DNA of 64,000 nt. Origin: Prevotellamassilia timonensis. Lineage in GTDB: Bacteria > Bacteroidota > Bacteroidia > Bacteroidales > Bacteroidaceae. Every line of letters begins with the position of its first letter. The first letter of the stretch is position 1. Where the stretch lies: assembly GCF_021531665.1 (NCBI RefSeq), contig NZ_JADYUH010000005.1, positions 1-64,000 of the forward strand, read 5' to 3'. The notes beneath the pieces were generated by a model. It saw nothing but the letters and a program-made list of their open reading frames with translations. It had not been told where the DNA came from and made no database searches. Position numbers and translations under genes: made by a program. Positions 53,611 through 61,591 of this stretch are shown here, in pieces.

Positions 53611-53801
53611 GGGGTGTTCTATAAATTACGGGATAAGGAACGTTCAAAAGAAAGTGCTTACGTTTTGGTCGCTTTTCGTTTCTTAGCGCGCCCTTTTGTA
53701 AGTTTCGTCAGTCACATAGCCCGCTATGCTCCTTCCTCAACTGACAAAAGTTCATCTCTAAGAAATCAAAAATCAACTCAACCTAATTTTTAGAACGCCC
53801 C
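53611..53801 (-). mobile_element. MITE-like family 1, long form (copy 2)
   Basis: A 191-base element with ends GGGGTGTTCTATAAATTA and TAATTTTTAGAACGCCCC, flanked by TACA on both sides (53607-53610 and 53802-53805). It is in the opposite orientation to 32029-32213. Its centre contains the same AAGGAGCATAGCGGGCTATGTGAC core. It lies 20 bases before recA, so it could influence recA expression. Confidence 0.85.
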
Positions 53802-53821
53802 TACAAAACATTCAAATATTT

Positions 53822-54844
53822 ATGGCAAACAACACAGACAACGCCAATCCGAATGCCGAACGGCTGAAGGCTCTTCAAGCCGCCATGGCAAAAATTGAAA
53901 AGGACTTCGGCAAAGGCTCCATCATGAAACTCGGAGACGAAAGCGTCGAAGACGTGGACACCATCCCGACCGGCAGCCTCTCCCTTGACGCAGCCCTGGG
54001 CGTGGGAGGCTATCCCAAAGGACGCATCATCGAAATCTTCGGTCCCGAATCTTCAGGTAAAACCACCCTCGCGCTCCACGCCATCGCCGAAGCACAGAAA
54101 GCAGGCGGACTCGCTGCCTTCATCGACGCTGAACACGCACTCGACCGCTTCTACGCAGCCAAACTCGGCGTGAACACTGATGACCTCCTCATCTCGCAGC
54201 CGGACAACGGCGAACAAGCCCTCGAAATCGCAGACCAACTCATCCGCTCCTCTGCCATCGACATCATCGTGATTGACTCCGTCGCAGCACTCACGCCAAA
54301 AGCGGAAATCGAAGGCGACATGGGAGACAACAAAGTCGGACTCCAAGCCCGACTCATGAGCCAGGCACTCCGAAAACTCACCTCCAGCATCAGCAAAACG
54401 AACACCACCTGCATCTTCATCAACCAGTTGAGAGAGAAGATTGGAATCATGTTCGGTAACCCCGAAACCACCACGGGCGGAAACGCACTGAAGTTCTACG
54501 CCAGCGTGCGCCTTGACATCCGCCGCGTCACCACCTTGAAAGACGGCGACACGCCCATCGGCAACCAAGTCCGCGTGAAAATCGTGAAGAACAAGGTGGC
54601 TCCCCCATTCCGCAAAGCGGAGTTCGAAATCACCTTCGGAGAAGGCATCTCCCGCGCCGGCGAGATTGTGGACCTCGGCGTGGAACTCGGCATCCTCAAA
54701 AAGAGCGGTTCATGGTTCAGTTACGGAGAAACACGCCTCGGGCAGGGACGCGACGCTGTGAAAAAACTCATCAAGGACAACCCCGAACTCTCCGAGGAAA
54801 TCGAAGCACAAATCGCAGAAGCACTCAAAGACAAACACGAATAA
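53822..54844 (+). CDS. recA: DNA recombinase RecA
   Basis: A protein of 340 residues. P-loop GPESSGKTT, Walker [11 protein letters not shown] and the [20 protein letters not shown] loop identify RecA; it is of normal length. It drives strand exchange in recombination repair and SOS cleavage. A strong terminator follows. Confidence 0.98.
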   Translation: MANNTDNANPNAERLKALQAAMAKIEKDFGKGSIMKLGDESVEDVDTIPTGSLSLDAALGVGGYPKGRIIEIFGPESSGKTTLALHAIAEAQKAGGLAAFIDAEHALDRFYAAKLGVNTDDLLISQPDNGEQALEIADQLIRSSAIDIIVIDSVAALTPKAEIEGDMGDNKVGLQARLMSQALRKLTSSISKTNTTCIFINQLREKIGIMFGNPETTTGGNALKFYASVRLDIRRVTTLKDGDTPIGNQVRVKIVKNKVAPPFRKAEFEITFGEGISRAGEIVDLGVELGILKKSGSWFSYGETRLGQGRDAVKKLIKDNPELSEEIEAQIAEALKDKHE

Positions 54845-54907
54845 GCAGTTCGCACGCGAAACGAACAAAATCGCAAAAGGGCTTCGCGCCCACACTTTAC
54901 ATACAGA

Positions 54908-54945
54908 ACACGTCAGAATTCCCGTAATTCTGACGTGTTTTTTTG
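54908..54945 (+). terminator. recA terminator
   Basis: ACACGTCAGAATT (54908-54920) and AATTCTGACGTGT (54926-54938) form a 13-bp perfect stem with a short loop, followed by seven or more T. Confidence 0.9.
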
Positions 54946-55032
54946 AGGGGTCCACCTCTGCGACCCTTTCTCCGCCTTGCAAATACACCCCGGAAGCACT
55001 GCCCCAAACTTCTGCAAGCCGCTTCATCGCTT

Positions 55033-55070
55033 GAGGGTGAAGCCAAAATGTGCATTTTGGCTTCACCCTC
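55033..55070. repeat. 18-bp perfect palindromic hairpin
   Basis: GAGGGTGAAGCCAAAATG and CATTTTGGCTTCACCCTC are exact inverted repeats separated by TG. No T run follows, so it is not an obvious terminator. It sits directly before the family 3 element. Confidence 0.8.
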
Positions 55071-55076
55071 GAAGGC

Positions 55077-55189
55077 GCGTCAGAATGGCTAAGATGCAAG
55101 GCACTGAGGATGAGGGCGCAAGGAGTGTACTGAAGTACATGACCAAGCCCGAATCCGATAGCAATGCAGCAGATTGGCTATTATGACGC
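55077..55189 (+). repeat. Palindromic repeat family 3 (single copy)
   Basis: A 113-base element bounded by GCGTCA and TGACGC. The centre reads AAGGAGTGTACTGAAGTACATGAC, a five-base stem between AAGGAG and TGAC like families 1 and 2 but with different stem bases. It ends 24 bases before the nitroreductase stop. Confidence 0.6.
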
Positions 55190-55212
55190 ACCGCCATATT
55201 ATTGCTGTACGT

Positions 55213-55938
55213 TCATTCCAAAAAACCTTGCCGGCGGAGGGCTTGCAAAAGTTCAGCGGAGAAGGCTTCGCAGTCAGCGGCAGAATAGCGGATGTCGGTG
55301 AAGATTTGTGCCAGGGTTTCGGTGTGGTTGATGCGGACGAACTCTTGGTTCTCGGGCAACGCCTCACGGGCAGCAAAGTCTCGGTCAATGGTCTCCGGCG
55401 TGACGGGAGCGTAGGTCTCTTGGTGGACGTATGCCGTGGCGGGCAGACGGTCAGTCGGCGCGGGATGCTCGTCGGGCCAGCCGAGGGTCAGTGTTGCCAC
55501 GGGCATGACGAGTTTCGGAAGACGAAGGAGGCGAATGATTTCCAACGGTTTATAGACCGTCGTACCCAAGAAACACATTCCGAGCCCGAGAGATTCTGCC
55601 AAGTCACAGAAGCGCTGACAGAAGAGGAGGGCATCGGTGGCAGCGTTCTGATAGGACAGGAAGTTGCCGTAGCCCGGATGCCCCTTGCGCTGCAGTGCCC
55701 ACTCCGTGGTGCGGTGATAGTCCGCACAGAAGGTGAGAACGACGGGGGCGTTCGTCACCATGGGCTGGTTGAAATGAAAAGGAGCGAGTTGCTGCTTCAT
55801 CTCGGCGTCGCGGGTGACAACGACACTGTAGAGTTGCAAATTCCCCATGGTCTGGGCACGGGCGGCTTCTTCGAGAAGACTTTGGAGCAGCGACTCCGAC
55901 ACGGGACGGCTGCTGTAACGACGAATGGTTTGACGCAT
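55213..55938 (-). CDS. Nitroreductase-family FMN oxidoreductase
   Basis: A protein of 241 residues. RQTIRRYSSRPVSESLL at the N-terminus contacts the FMN phosphate, and GLGMCFLGT and the conserved LTLGWPDE help form the flavin pocket, as in NfsA/NfsB-like enzymes. It reduces nitro or quinone compounds with NAD(P)H; the natural substrate is unknown. Confidence 0.85.
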   Translation of the reverse strand: MRQTIRRYSSRPVSESLLQSLLEEAARAQTMGNLQLYSVVVTRDAEMKQQLAPFHFNQPMVTNAPVVLTFCADYHRTTEWALQRKGHPGYGNFLSYQNAATDALLFCQRFCDLAESLGLGMCFLGTTVYKPLEIIRLLRLPKLVMPVATLTLGWPDEHPAPTDRLPATAYVHQETYAPVTPETIDRDFAAREALPENQEFVRINHTETLAQIFTDIRYSAADCEAFSAELLQALRRQGFLE

Positions 55939-55988
55939 ATAATATATAACTACGCTGAGTTTTTTGAATGCTCCTTATTCCGTAATTC

Positions 55989-57464
55989 TTATAACTCTCT
56001 CTCACAATTCACCTGCAAGATGCCGCCTTTTAGGAGTTCCGAGGAGGCAATGGAGGGCGCGGACAAGGCGGCGCCGTTCCAACGGGGACGGGTGACGCGG
56101 AGTCGCTGCGGGGTGTTGCCGCGGGTGTGGAAGACGAGGCGACGGCTGCCGGTGTAGTGGAAGGTCACGACATTGAAAAGGGGACGCACGATGGCAACTT
56201 CACCGTTTTCGGCGGGACGGAAGCCGATGGCGTTGGCAACGAACCAAAGGGCATGGTCAATTGTGAAGGCACTGCCGTCGGCGGCTTTGCCGTGCAGCAA
56301 GTTGCGAGCATAGTGGCGAAGGAGGCTGTCCGTGGCAGCGGCGTCAGCCTGCGGATGAAGACCCTGCGGATAGCGTTCCAGCAAGGCTTTCAGCAACGGC
56401 GCGGCATCGGTTTGTTTCTTCAACTCGGGCAGCTCGCTTTTCAACTGTCCCAACGCGGTGAAGAAGGCGGCGCGGAGAGAAGCATCCATGGTGCCGACCT
56501 CAAGAATCGAACTCCACGGGTCTTTCTGTTCGCTGACTGCGACAGCGCTCGAGGGGCGGGGCGGTTTGAGCGTGCGGTCCACGGGCTTCTTGGGATTCAC
56601 GCGGGGTTTGACCGGGAGCGAAGAGGAGGTGTTGGGGGAAGTGTTGTCTGCGACGTAGGCGGGAGCGGGTGCCGGACGTTTCTTGCGTGCCTGTGCCAAG
56701 GAGCGCGGCGGATTGGCACCCGTCAGTTGGAGACAGGCTTGCGCCGCACTGACCGACGACACGGACGACTCCACGGTCAGCACCTCGCCGGGCTTGAGAT
56801 CAAAGGTGAAGGCGGCTTTGCAGCGCGCCTCGGAACTGCCGTCGGCGAGTTTCACTTTCTCGCGGCGCACGTTGAAGGTTTTGAAGGTGTGGGAGAAGCG
56901 GGCGTAATAGTACTCGTCGGGTTGCTGCGGACTGTCTGCATAGCCGCGCTTGTGTGCCTCCACCGTGCGGCGATCGACAAAATAGAAGTCCATGTCTTCG
57001 CAGCCTGCGCCGGTCGCGCTGTGGTCGATGTCAATCAGGAAGCCTTTGTCGGCAAGTGTGTCGGGAAAGGTGTAGCGTTGCACCCAGCGCGTCGGAGCGG
57101 TCGTGATGTCCGCACGCACGCCATAGCGTTCCAAGAGATAGGAGAAAGAACGAGACGGCGCGGCGGCAGGCAACACCTGATAGCCCGAAGAATATGCCAT
57201 GAACTGCGTGGAGTCCTTCTCGCCGACATAGACCCAGACGGGGTCACCGACAAAGGGAATCTGGAGGAAGCCGGACTGCAGCGGACGACCACCGCTTTGA
57301 AGGAAACCGCTGAGCAGGCTGTCATCGTAGGGAGCATAGGGGCTGTCGGCGGTGTGCAGTCTGACGATGGGACGGAACTCCGCTTCTTCCACCTGCGCCA
57401 AAAGAGAGAGCGAGGCGGTCAAGGACACCATTAATATATATATACGGAGTGTGCTGAGTTTCAT
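55989..57464 (-). CDS. GH92-like exported protein missing the catalytic barrel
   Basis: A protein of 491 residues with a signal peptide (LMVSLTASLSLLAQ). The N-terminal part resembles the beta-sandwich of family 92 alpha-mannosidases (DITTAPTRWVQRYTFPDT, FLIDIDH) and the end resembles their C-terminus (ALWFVANAIGFRPAENG, ASSELLKGGILQV). The alpha/alpha barrel between is mostly absent, replaced by a Pro/Lys-rich linker (residues about 245-300), and the catalytic GNDD-like motif reads FTIDHALW. It is therefore unlikely to be an active mannosidase and may bind glycans. Its start overlaps the DEAD-box gene by four bases. Confidence 0.6.
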   Translation of the reverse strand: MKLSTLRIYILMVSLTASLSLLAQVEEAEFRPIVRLHTADSPYAPYDDSLLSGFLQSGGRPLQSGFLQIPFVGDPVWVYVGEKDSTQFMAYSSGYQVLPAAAPSRSFSYLLERYGVRADITTAPTRWVQRYTFPDTLADKGFLIDIDHSATGAGCEDMDFYFVDRRTVEAHKRGYADSPQQPDEYYYARFSHTFKTFNVRREKVKLADGSSEARCKAAFTFDLKPGEVLTVESSVSSVSAAQACLQLTGANPPRSLAQARKKRPAPAPAYVADNTSPNTSSSLPVKPRVNPKKPVDRTLKPPRPSSAVAVSEQKDPWSSILEVGTMDASLRAAFFTALGQLKSELPELKKQTDAAPLLKALLERYPQGLHPQADAAATDSLLRHYARNLLHGKAADGSAFTIDHALWFVANAIGFRPAENGEVAIVRPLFNVVTFHYTGSRRLVFHTRGNTPQRLRVTRPRWNGAALSAPSIASSELLKGGILQVNCEREL

Positions 57465-58936
57465 GCGGAAGTGGAGTTTTGGTTTTCGGAAGCGTTTTTC
57501 TTGCCGGAGCGTCCTCTACCGTGACGACGTTTGCGCTTGGTTTCTTCCGAGCGTTTGTTTTCGCCTTCCACTTTTTTGTACGAAGCCTTTTTCTCGCCAC
57601 CTTTCTTTTGTTCGCCTTTCTTGCCGGAATCGCCGCGCCTGCCTTTTTTGCCGCCGCGTTTTTCTCCGCCGCGTCCGCGATGGTTTTCGTCGCGGGTCCC
57701 TTTCTGCGGGGCAGAGACGCCTTCGGGGAGTTCGGCACGCGGAATCCGCAGATGAAGCACGCGCTCAATCTGTGAGAGACGGGGCAGGTCTTTCTCGCCA
57801 ATCAGGGTGACGGCACGACCGTCTTTTCCGGCGCGGGCAGTGCGTCCAATGCGGTGGACATAGTCCTCGGCATCGTGGGGAGCGTCATAGTTAATCACCA
57901 TCGTGATGTCGTCAATGTCCAAACCGCGCGCCACGATGTCCGTGGCGACCATGAGGTCAATCTGTGCGGCGCGGAAGAGGTTGATGACTTCGTCGCGTTC
58001 CTTCTGTTCGAGGTCGGAGTGCATGGCTCGGACGTTGTAGCCCTTGCGTTTCAAGACAATCGCGAGTTCCTTGACCTTCTGCTTGGAGGAGCAGAAGAGG
58101 ATGACACGGCGGGGTGGATGTTCCTCGAACACTTTTTTCAGAACGAGAGGTTTGTGAGCCTCCGCGCAGACATAGACGCACTGGCTGATGTTGTCGGCAG
58201 GCTTGGAAACGGCAATTTCTACTTCGACGGGGTTGCGCATGACGGTGCGAGCCAGTTCCGCGATGCGCGGCGGCATGGTGGCGGAGAAGAGCACGGTCTG
58301 TCGTTCCTTCGGCATCTGCTTGACGATGGTCATGATGTCCTCGGCGAAGCCCATGTCCAACATGCGGTCTGCTTCGTCCAACACGAGGTGGGTGGTGCGG
58401 CTGAGGTCAAGGTTGCCGAGTTGGAGGTGGGTGATGAGACGCCCGGGCGTGGCGAGCACAATGTCCGCACCTGCGGAGAAGGAGCGACGCTCCTGTTCGT
58501 AACGGATGCCATCGTTGCCGCCATAGACGGCGACGGAGCGTATGCCGGCGTAGTAGGAGAAGCCTTGCAGCGCCTGGTCGATTTGTCGGGCGAGTTCTCG
58601 GGTCGGAGCGACGACGAGACAGTTCACGGCGTCCTCGGGATGCGGTTCGCGAGCCAGGAGGGTAAGGAGCGGGAGAAGATATGCCGCCGTCTTGCCCGTA
58701 CCGGTCTGTGCGACGCCGAGGACGTCGCGTCCTTCAAGAATGGGAGGAATGCAACGGGCTTGAACAGGCGTGCACTTTTCAAAGCGCATGTCGTAGAGTG
58801 CGTCAAGCACGTCGTCGGAAAGGTCCAGGTCTTCAAAAAAGACGGTGTTGCCGTCTTTTTCTTCTGCGGACGATGACACGTTGGGTGCGTCCGTCACTTT
58901 GGTTGCGTCCGTCGTGGGTTCTTCAGGATTTGTCAT
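57461..58936 (-). CDS. DEAD-box RNA helicase
   Basis: A protein of 491 residues from the ATG at 58936. All helicase motifs are present: AQTGTGKT, PTRELARQI, VLDEADRMLDMGF, SATMP, ATDIVARGLDI and HRIGRTARAG. The C-terminal 90 residues are highly basic and Gly/Lys/Arg-rich, an RNA-binding tail as in RhlE-like enzymes. It unwinds RNA, helping ribosome assembly or cold adaptation. Confidence 0.93.
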   Translation of the reverse strand: MTNPEEPTTDATKVTDAPNVSSSAEEKDGNTVFFEDLDLSDDVLDALYDMRFEKCTPVQARCIPPILEGRDVLGVAQTGTGKTAAYLLPLLTLLAREPHPEDAVNCLVVAPTRELARQIDQALQGFSYYAGIRSVAVYGGNDGIRYEQERRSFSAGADIVLATPGRLITHLQLGNLDLSRTTHLVLDEADRMLDMGFAEDIMTIVKQMPKERQTVLFSATMPPRIAELARTVMRNPVEVEIAVSKPADNISQCVYVCAEAHKPLVLKKVFEEHPPRRVILFCSSKQKVKELAIVLKRKGYNVRAMHSDLEQKERDEVINLFRAAQIDLMVATDIVARGLDIDDITMVINYDAPHDAEDYVHRIGRTARAGKDGRAVTLIGEKDLPRLSQIERVLHLRIPRAELPEGVSAPQKGTRDENHRGRGGEKRGGKKGRRGDSGKKGEQKKGGEKKASYKKVEGENKRSEETKRKRRHGRGRSGKKNASENQNSTSA

Positions 58937-58958
58937 GGAAAAGTGAAACAAGCGTGCC

Positions 58959-60167
58959 TCACTGCGGCGTGCGTCGGAAGAGCACGAAAGCAATGATGGC
59001 AAAAATGATGTTGGGAATCCAAACCGAAATCATGACGGGCCAGCCGGCGTTGATGGCGAAGGTGGCAGAGATGGTTTGGAAGAGGATATAGGCGAAACTC
59101 AGAGCGATGCCGACGCCAATGCTGGCACCCATGCCGCCCTTGCGTTTTTCACAGGAGAGACTCACGCCGATGAGGGTGAGGATGAAGGCAGCGAAGGGAG
59201 TGGCGAAGCGTTTGTGGTATTCCACTTCAAACGTACTGACGCCGGCTGCTCCACGGAGTTTTTGTCGTCCGATGAACTCTTTGAGTTGGGGGACGGTCAT
59301 GGTTTCTTGTTGATTGCGGACGTAGAAGAGGTCCTTGGGTTCCATGAGCAGCATGGTGTCGAGTCGGTTTCCACTCTCGAGTTTCTCGCGCATTCCCTGC
59401 AGCGTTCGGATGTGATAGTCTCGGAGCGTCCAGGAGAAGCGGCGCTCGGAGAGGGTGTCATATTCAATGCGCTGCGCCGTCAGGTGGGACACGAGTTTCT
59501 TGTTCTCGAACTTGTCGAGCGAGAAGCCGTAGCCGCTCTTCGTGATGTTGTCGAAGTGGGTGATATATGCCACGACGCCCGTATCTACCTGCATCTGGAC
59601 ATTATCGACGGAAGTGATTTCTCCTCGTTTTCTGATGTAGCGGTTCTCGAAGTTGACGCGTGAGACGTTGCTCTGGGGAATGACGTAGGCGCCAAGGATG
59701 AAGGTGGCGAGGGCGATGATGCCCGCGCTGACCATGTAGGGGCGGAGCAGGCGTCGGAAACTCATGCCCGTGGATTTCATCGCAATTATCTCGCTGTTGT
59801 CGGCGAGTTTGGAAGTAAAGAAAATGACGGCGATGAAAACGAAGAGGGGGCTGAAGAGGTTGGCGAAGTAGGGAATGAAATTGACGTAGTAGTCGAAGAT
59901 AATCTTCTGCATCGGCGCGTGACTGACGGTGAGTTTGTCGATTTTCTCGTTGTAGTCGAAGATGACGGCAATCACGACGATGATGGTGATGAGGAAGATG
60001 TAGGTGCTGAGGAACTTGTAGATAATGTATCGGTCAATCCTTCCAATCACAGGTTTTCCTCCCGTCAGCCCGACTTTCTCGGAAAGGGACTTGAGAAAGT
60101 GCCACAGCGACTTGCCGGACCGGACAGCCAAGCGACGAAACGTTTGAAGAAGAGAAGGAATTGACAT
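58959..60167 (-). CDS. LptF/LptG-family permease (YjgP/YjgQ)
   Basis: A protein of 402 residues from the ATG at 60167. It has six hydrophobic helices, three at each end, flanking a periplasmic beta domain of about 180 residues, with RIDRYIIYKFLSTY and FATPFAAFILTLIGVSLS as typical segments. It takes part in lipopolysaccharide export through LptB2FG. F versus G cannot be decided here. It follows tgt, as is common in Bacteroidetes. Confidence 0.9.
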   Translation of the reverse strand: MSIPSLLQTFRRLAVRSGKSLWHFLKSLSEKVGLTGGKPVIGRIDRYIIYKFLSTYIFLITIIVVIAVIFDYNEKIDKLTVSHAPMQKIIFDYYVNFIPYFANLFSPLFVFIAVIFFTSKLADNSEIIAMKSTGMSFRRLLRPYMVSAGIIALATFILGAYVIPQSNVSRVNFENRYIRKRGEITSVDNVQMQVDTGVVAYITHFDNITKSGYGFSLDKFENKKLVSHLTAQRIEYDTLSERRFSWTLRDYHIRTLQGMREKLESGNRLDTMLLMEPKDLFYVRNQQETMTVPQLKEFIGRQKLRGAAGVSTFEVEYHKRFATPFAAFILTLIGVSLSCEKRKGGMGASIGVGIALSFAYILFQTISATFAINAGWPVMISVWIPNIIFAIIAFVLFRRTPQ

Positions 60168-60247
60168 GATTCTGATGAAGGAAGCGCCTGGGGCGCGGTT
60201 CAAAAATTATATTCTGAGAGTTTCAAGGGTTGGAGTTGAGCGGCACC

Positions 60248-60451
60248 GACTCTTTGACTCTTTGACCCTTAGTCTCTTTGACTCTTAGTCTCTTTGACCC
60301 TTAGTCTCTTAGTCTCTTTGACTCTTAGTCTCTTTGACTCTTTGTCTCTTTGACTCTTTGACTCTTAGTCTCTTTGACCCTTAGTCTCTTTGACCCTTAG
60401 TCTCTTAGTCTCTTTGACTCTTAGTCTCTTTGACTCTTTGACTCTTTGACT
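60248..60451. repeat. CTCTTTGA octamer array between tgt and lptF/G
   Basis: About 200 bases of GACTCTTT and CTTAGTCT units in irregular order. It fills most of the gap between tgt and the lptF/G gene and runs up to the tgt stop. Slippage could change its length and the spacing between the genes. Confidence 0.85.
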
Positions 60452-61582
60452 CTACAGTTTTCGCATGAGTTTCTCCACCATTTCTTTTTTCCACGGTGTG
60501 AACTCATCGGCGAGGATGCGGCGGCGCGCCTCGCGCACCAACCACAGGTAGAAGGCGAGGTTGTGGAGACTCGCGATTTGCATGGCGAGCAGTTCCTTAG
60601 CTTTGAAGAGATGGTGGAGATAGGCGCGGGAGTAGTGTAAATCAACGAAACAGAGTCCGGCGGCATCGACGGGGTCGTCGCAGTCCGCCCACTTGGCGTT
60701 GCGCATATTCACAACGCCCTCTGAGGTGAAGAGACAGGCGTTGCGACCGTTGCGTGTCGGCATGACGCAGTCAAACATATCAACGCCGCGCTCTATGGCT
60801 TCAAGGATGTTCACCGGCGTGCCAACGCCCATGAGATAGCGTGGACGGTCGGTGGGAAGTATCTCGTTGACGACGTCAATCATTTCGTACATCTGCTCGG
60901 CGGGTTCGCCAACAGCAAGTCCGCCAATGGCATAGCCCTCCGCATCGAAGTCACGCATGAAACAAGCACTCTCCCTCCGCAGGTCGGCATAGACGCAGCC
61001 TTGCACAATGGGGAAGAGTGCCTGGTGGTAGCCATACTTGGGTTCCGTCTCCGTGTAGCGTTTCCAACAGCGTTTCATCCAGCCGTGGGTCAGGTCGAGG
61101 CTCTTGCGAGCGTAGGTCTTGTCCGCCGTCCCGGGAGGGCATTCGTCGAACGCCATCATGATGTCGGCGCCGATGGAGCGTTCGATGTCAATGACCCGTT
61201 CGGGGGAGAAGAAATGTTTGCTGCCGTCAATGTGACTGCGGAACTCGCAGCCTTCTTCGGTGAGTTTGCGGATGCCGGAGAGGGAGAAGACCTGAAAGCC
61301 GCCGCTGTCGGTCAGCATCGGGCGGGAGAAGCCGTTGAAGCGATGGAGTCCGCCGACGCGCTCCAAGACCTGCGTGCCGGGGCGGAGATAGAGGTGATAG
61401 GTGTTTCCGAGAATGATTTCCGCTTGCAAGTCGTCAATGAGTTCGCGAAGGTGAATGCCCTTCACGCTGCCGACGGTACCGACGGGCATGAAGATGGGCG
61501 TGTGAATCACGCCGTGATCTGTCGTGAGCAGTCCGGCGCGAGCGCGTCCGTCTTTCTCTGTGTGTTGCAACTGATAGGTCAT
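60452..61582 (-). CDS. tgt: Queuine tRNA-ribosyltransferase
   Basis: A protein of 376 residues. LTDSGGFQVFSL carries the Asp nucleophile region and DMFDCVMPTRNGRNA the second catalytic Asp. The zinc-ligand pattern expected near the C-terminus is CXCXXC, and this segment reads WADCDDPVDAAGLCFVDLH, so one or more cysteines appear changed. Tgt exchanges guanine 34 for the queuosine precursor in tRNA. It starts ten bases after lon. Confidence 0.9.
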   Translation of the reverse strand: MTYQLQHTEKDGRARAGLLTTDHGVIHTPIFMPVGTVGSVKGIHLRELIDDLQAEIILGNTYHLYLRPGTQVLERVGGLHRFNGFSRPMLTDSGGFQVFSLSGIRKLTEEGCEFRSHIDGSKHFFSPERVIDIERSIGADIMMAFDECPPGTADKTYARKSLDLTHGWMKRCWKRYTETEPKYGYHQALFPIVQGCVYADLRRESACFMRDFDAEGYAIGGLAVGEPAEQMYEMIDVVNEILPTDRPRYLMGVGTPVNILEAIERGVDMFDCVMPTRNGRNACLFTSEGVVNMRNAKWADCDDPVDAAGLCFVDLHYSRAYLHHLFKAKELLAMQIASLHNLAFYLWLVREARRRILADEFTPWKKEMVEKLMRKL

Positions 61583-61591
61583 TTTCGGAAT

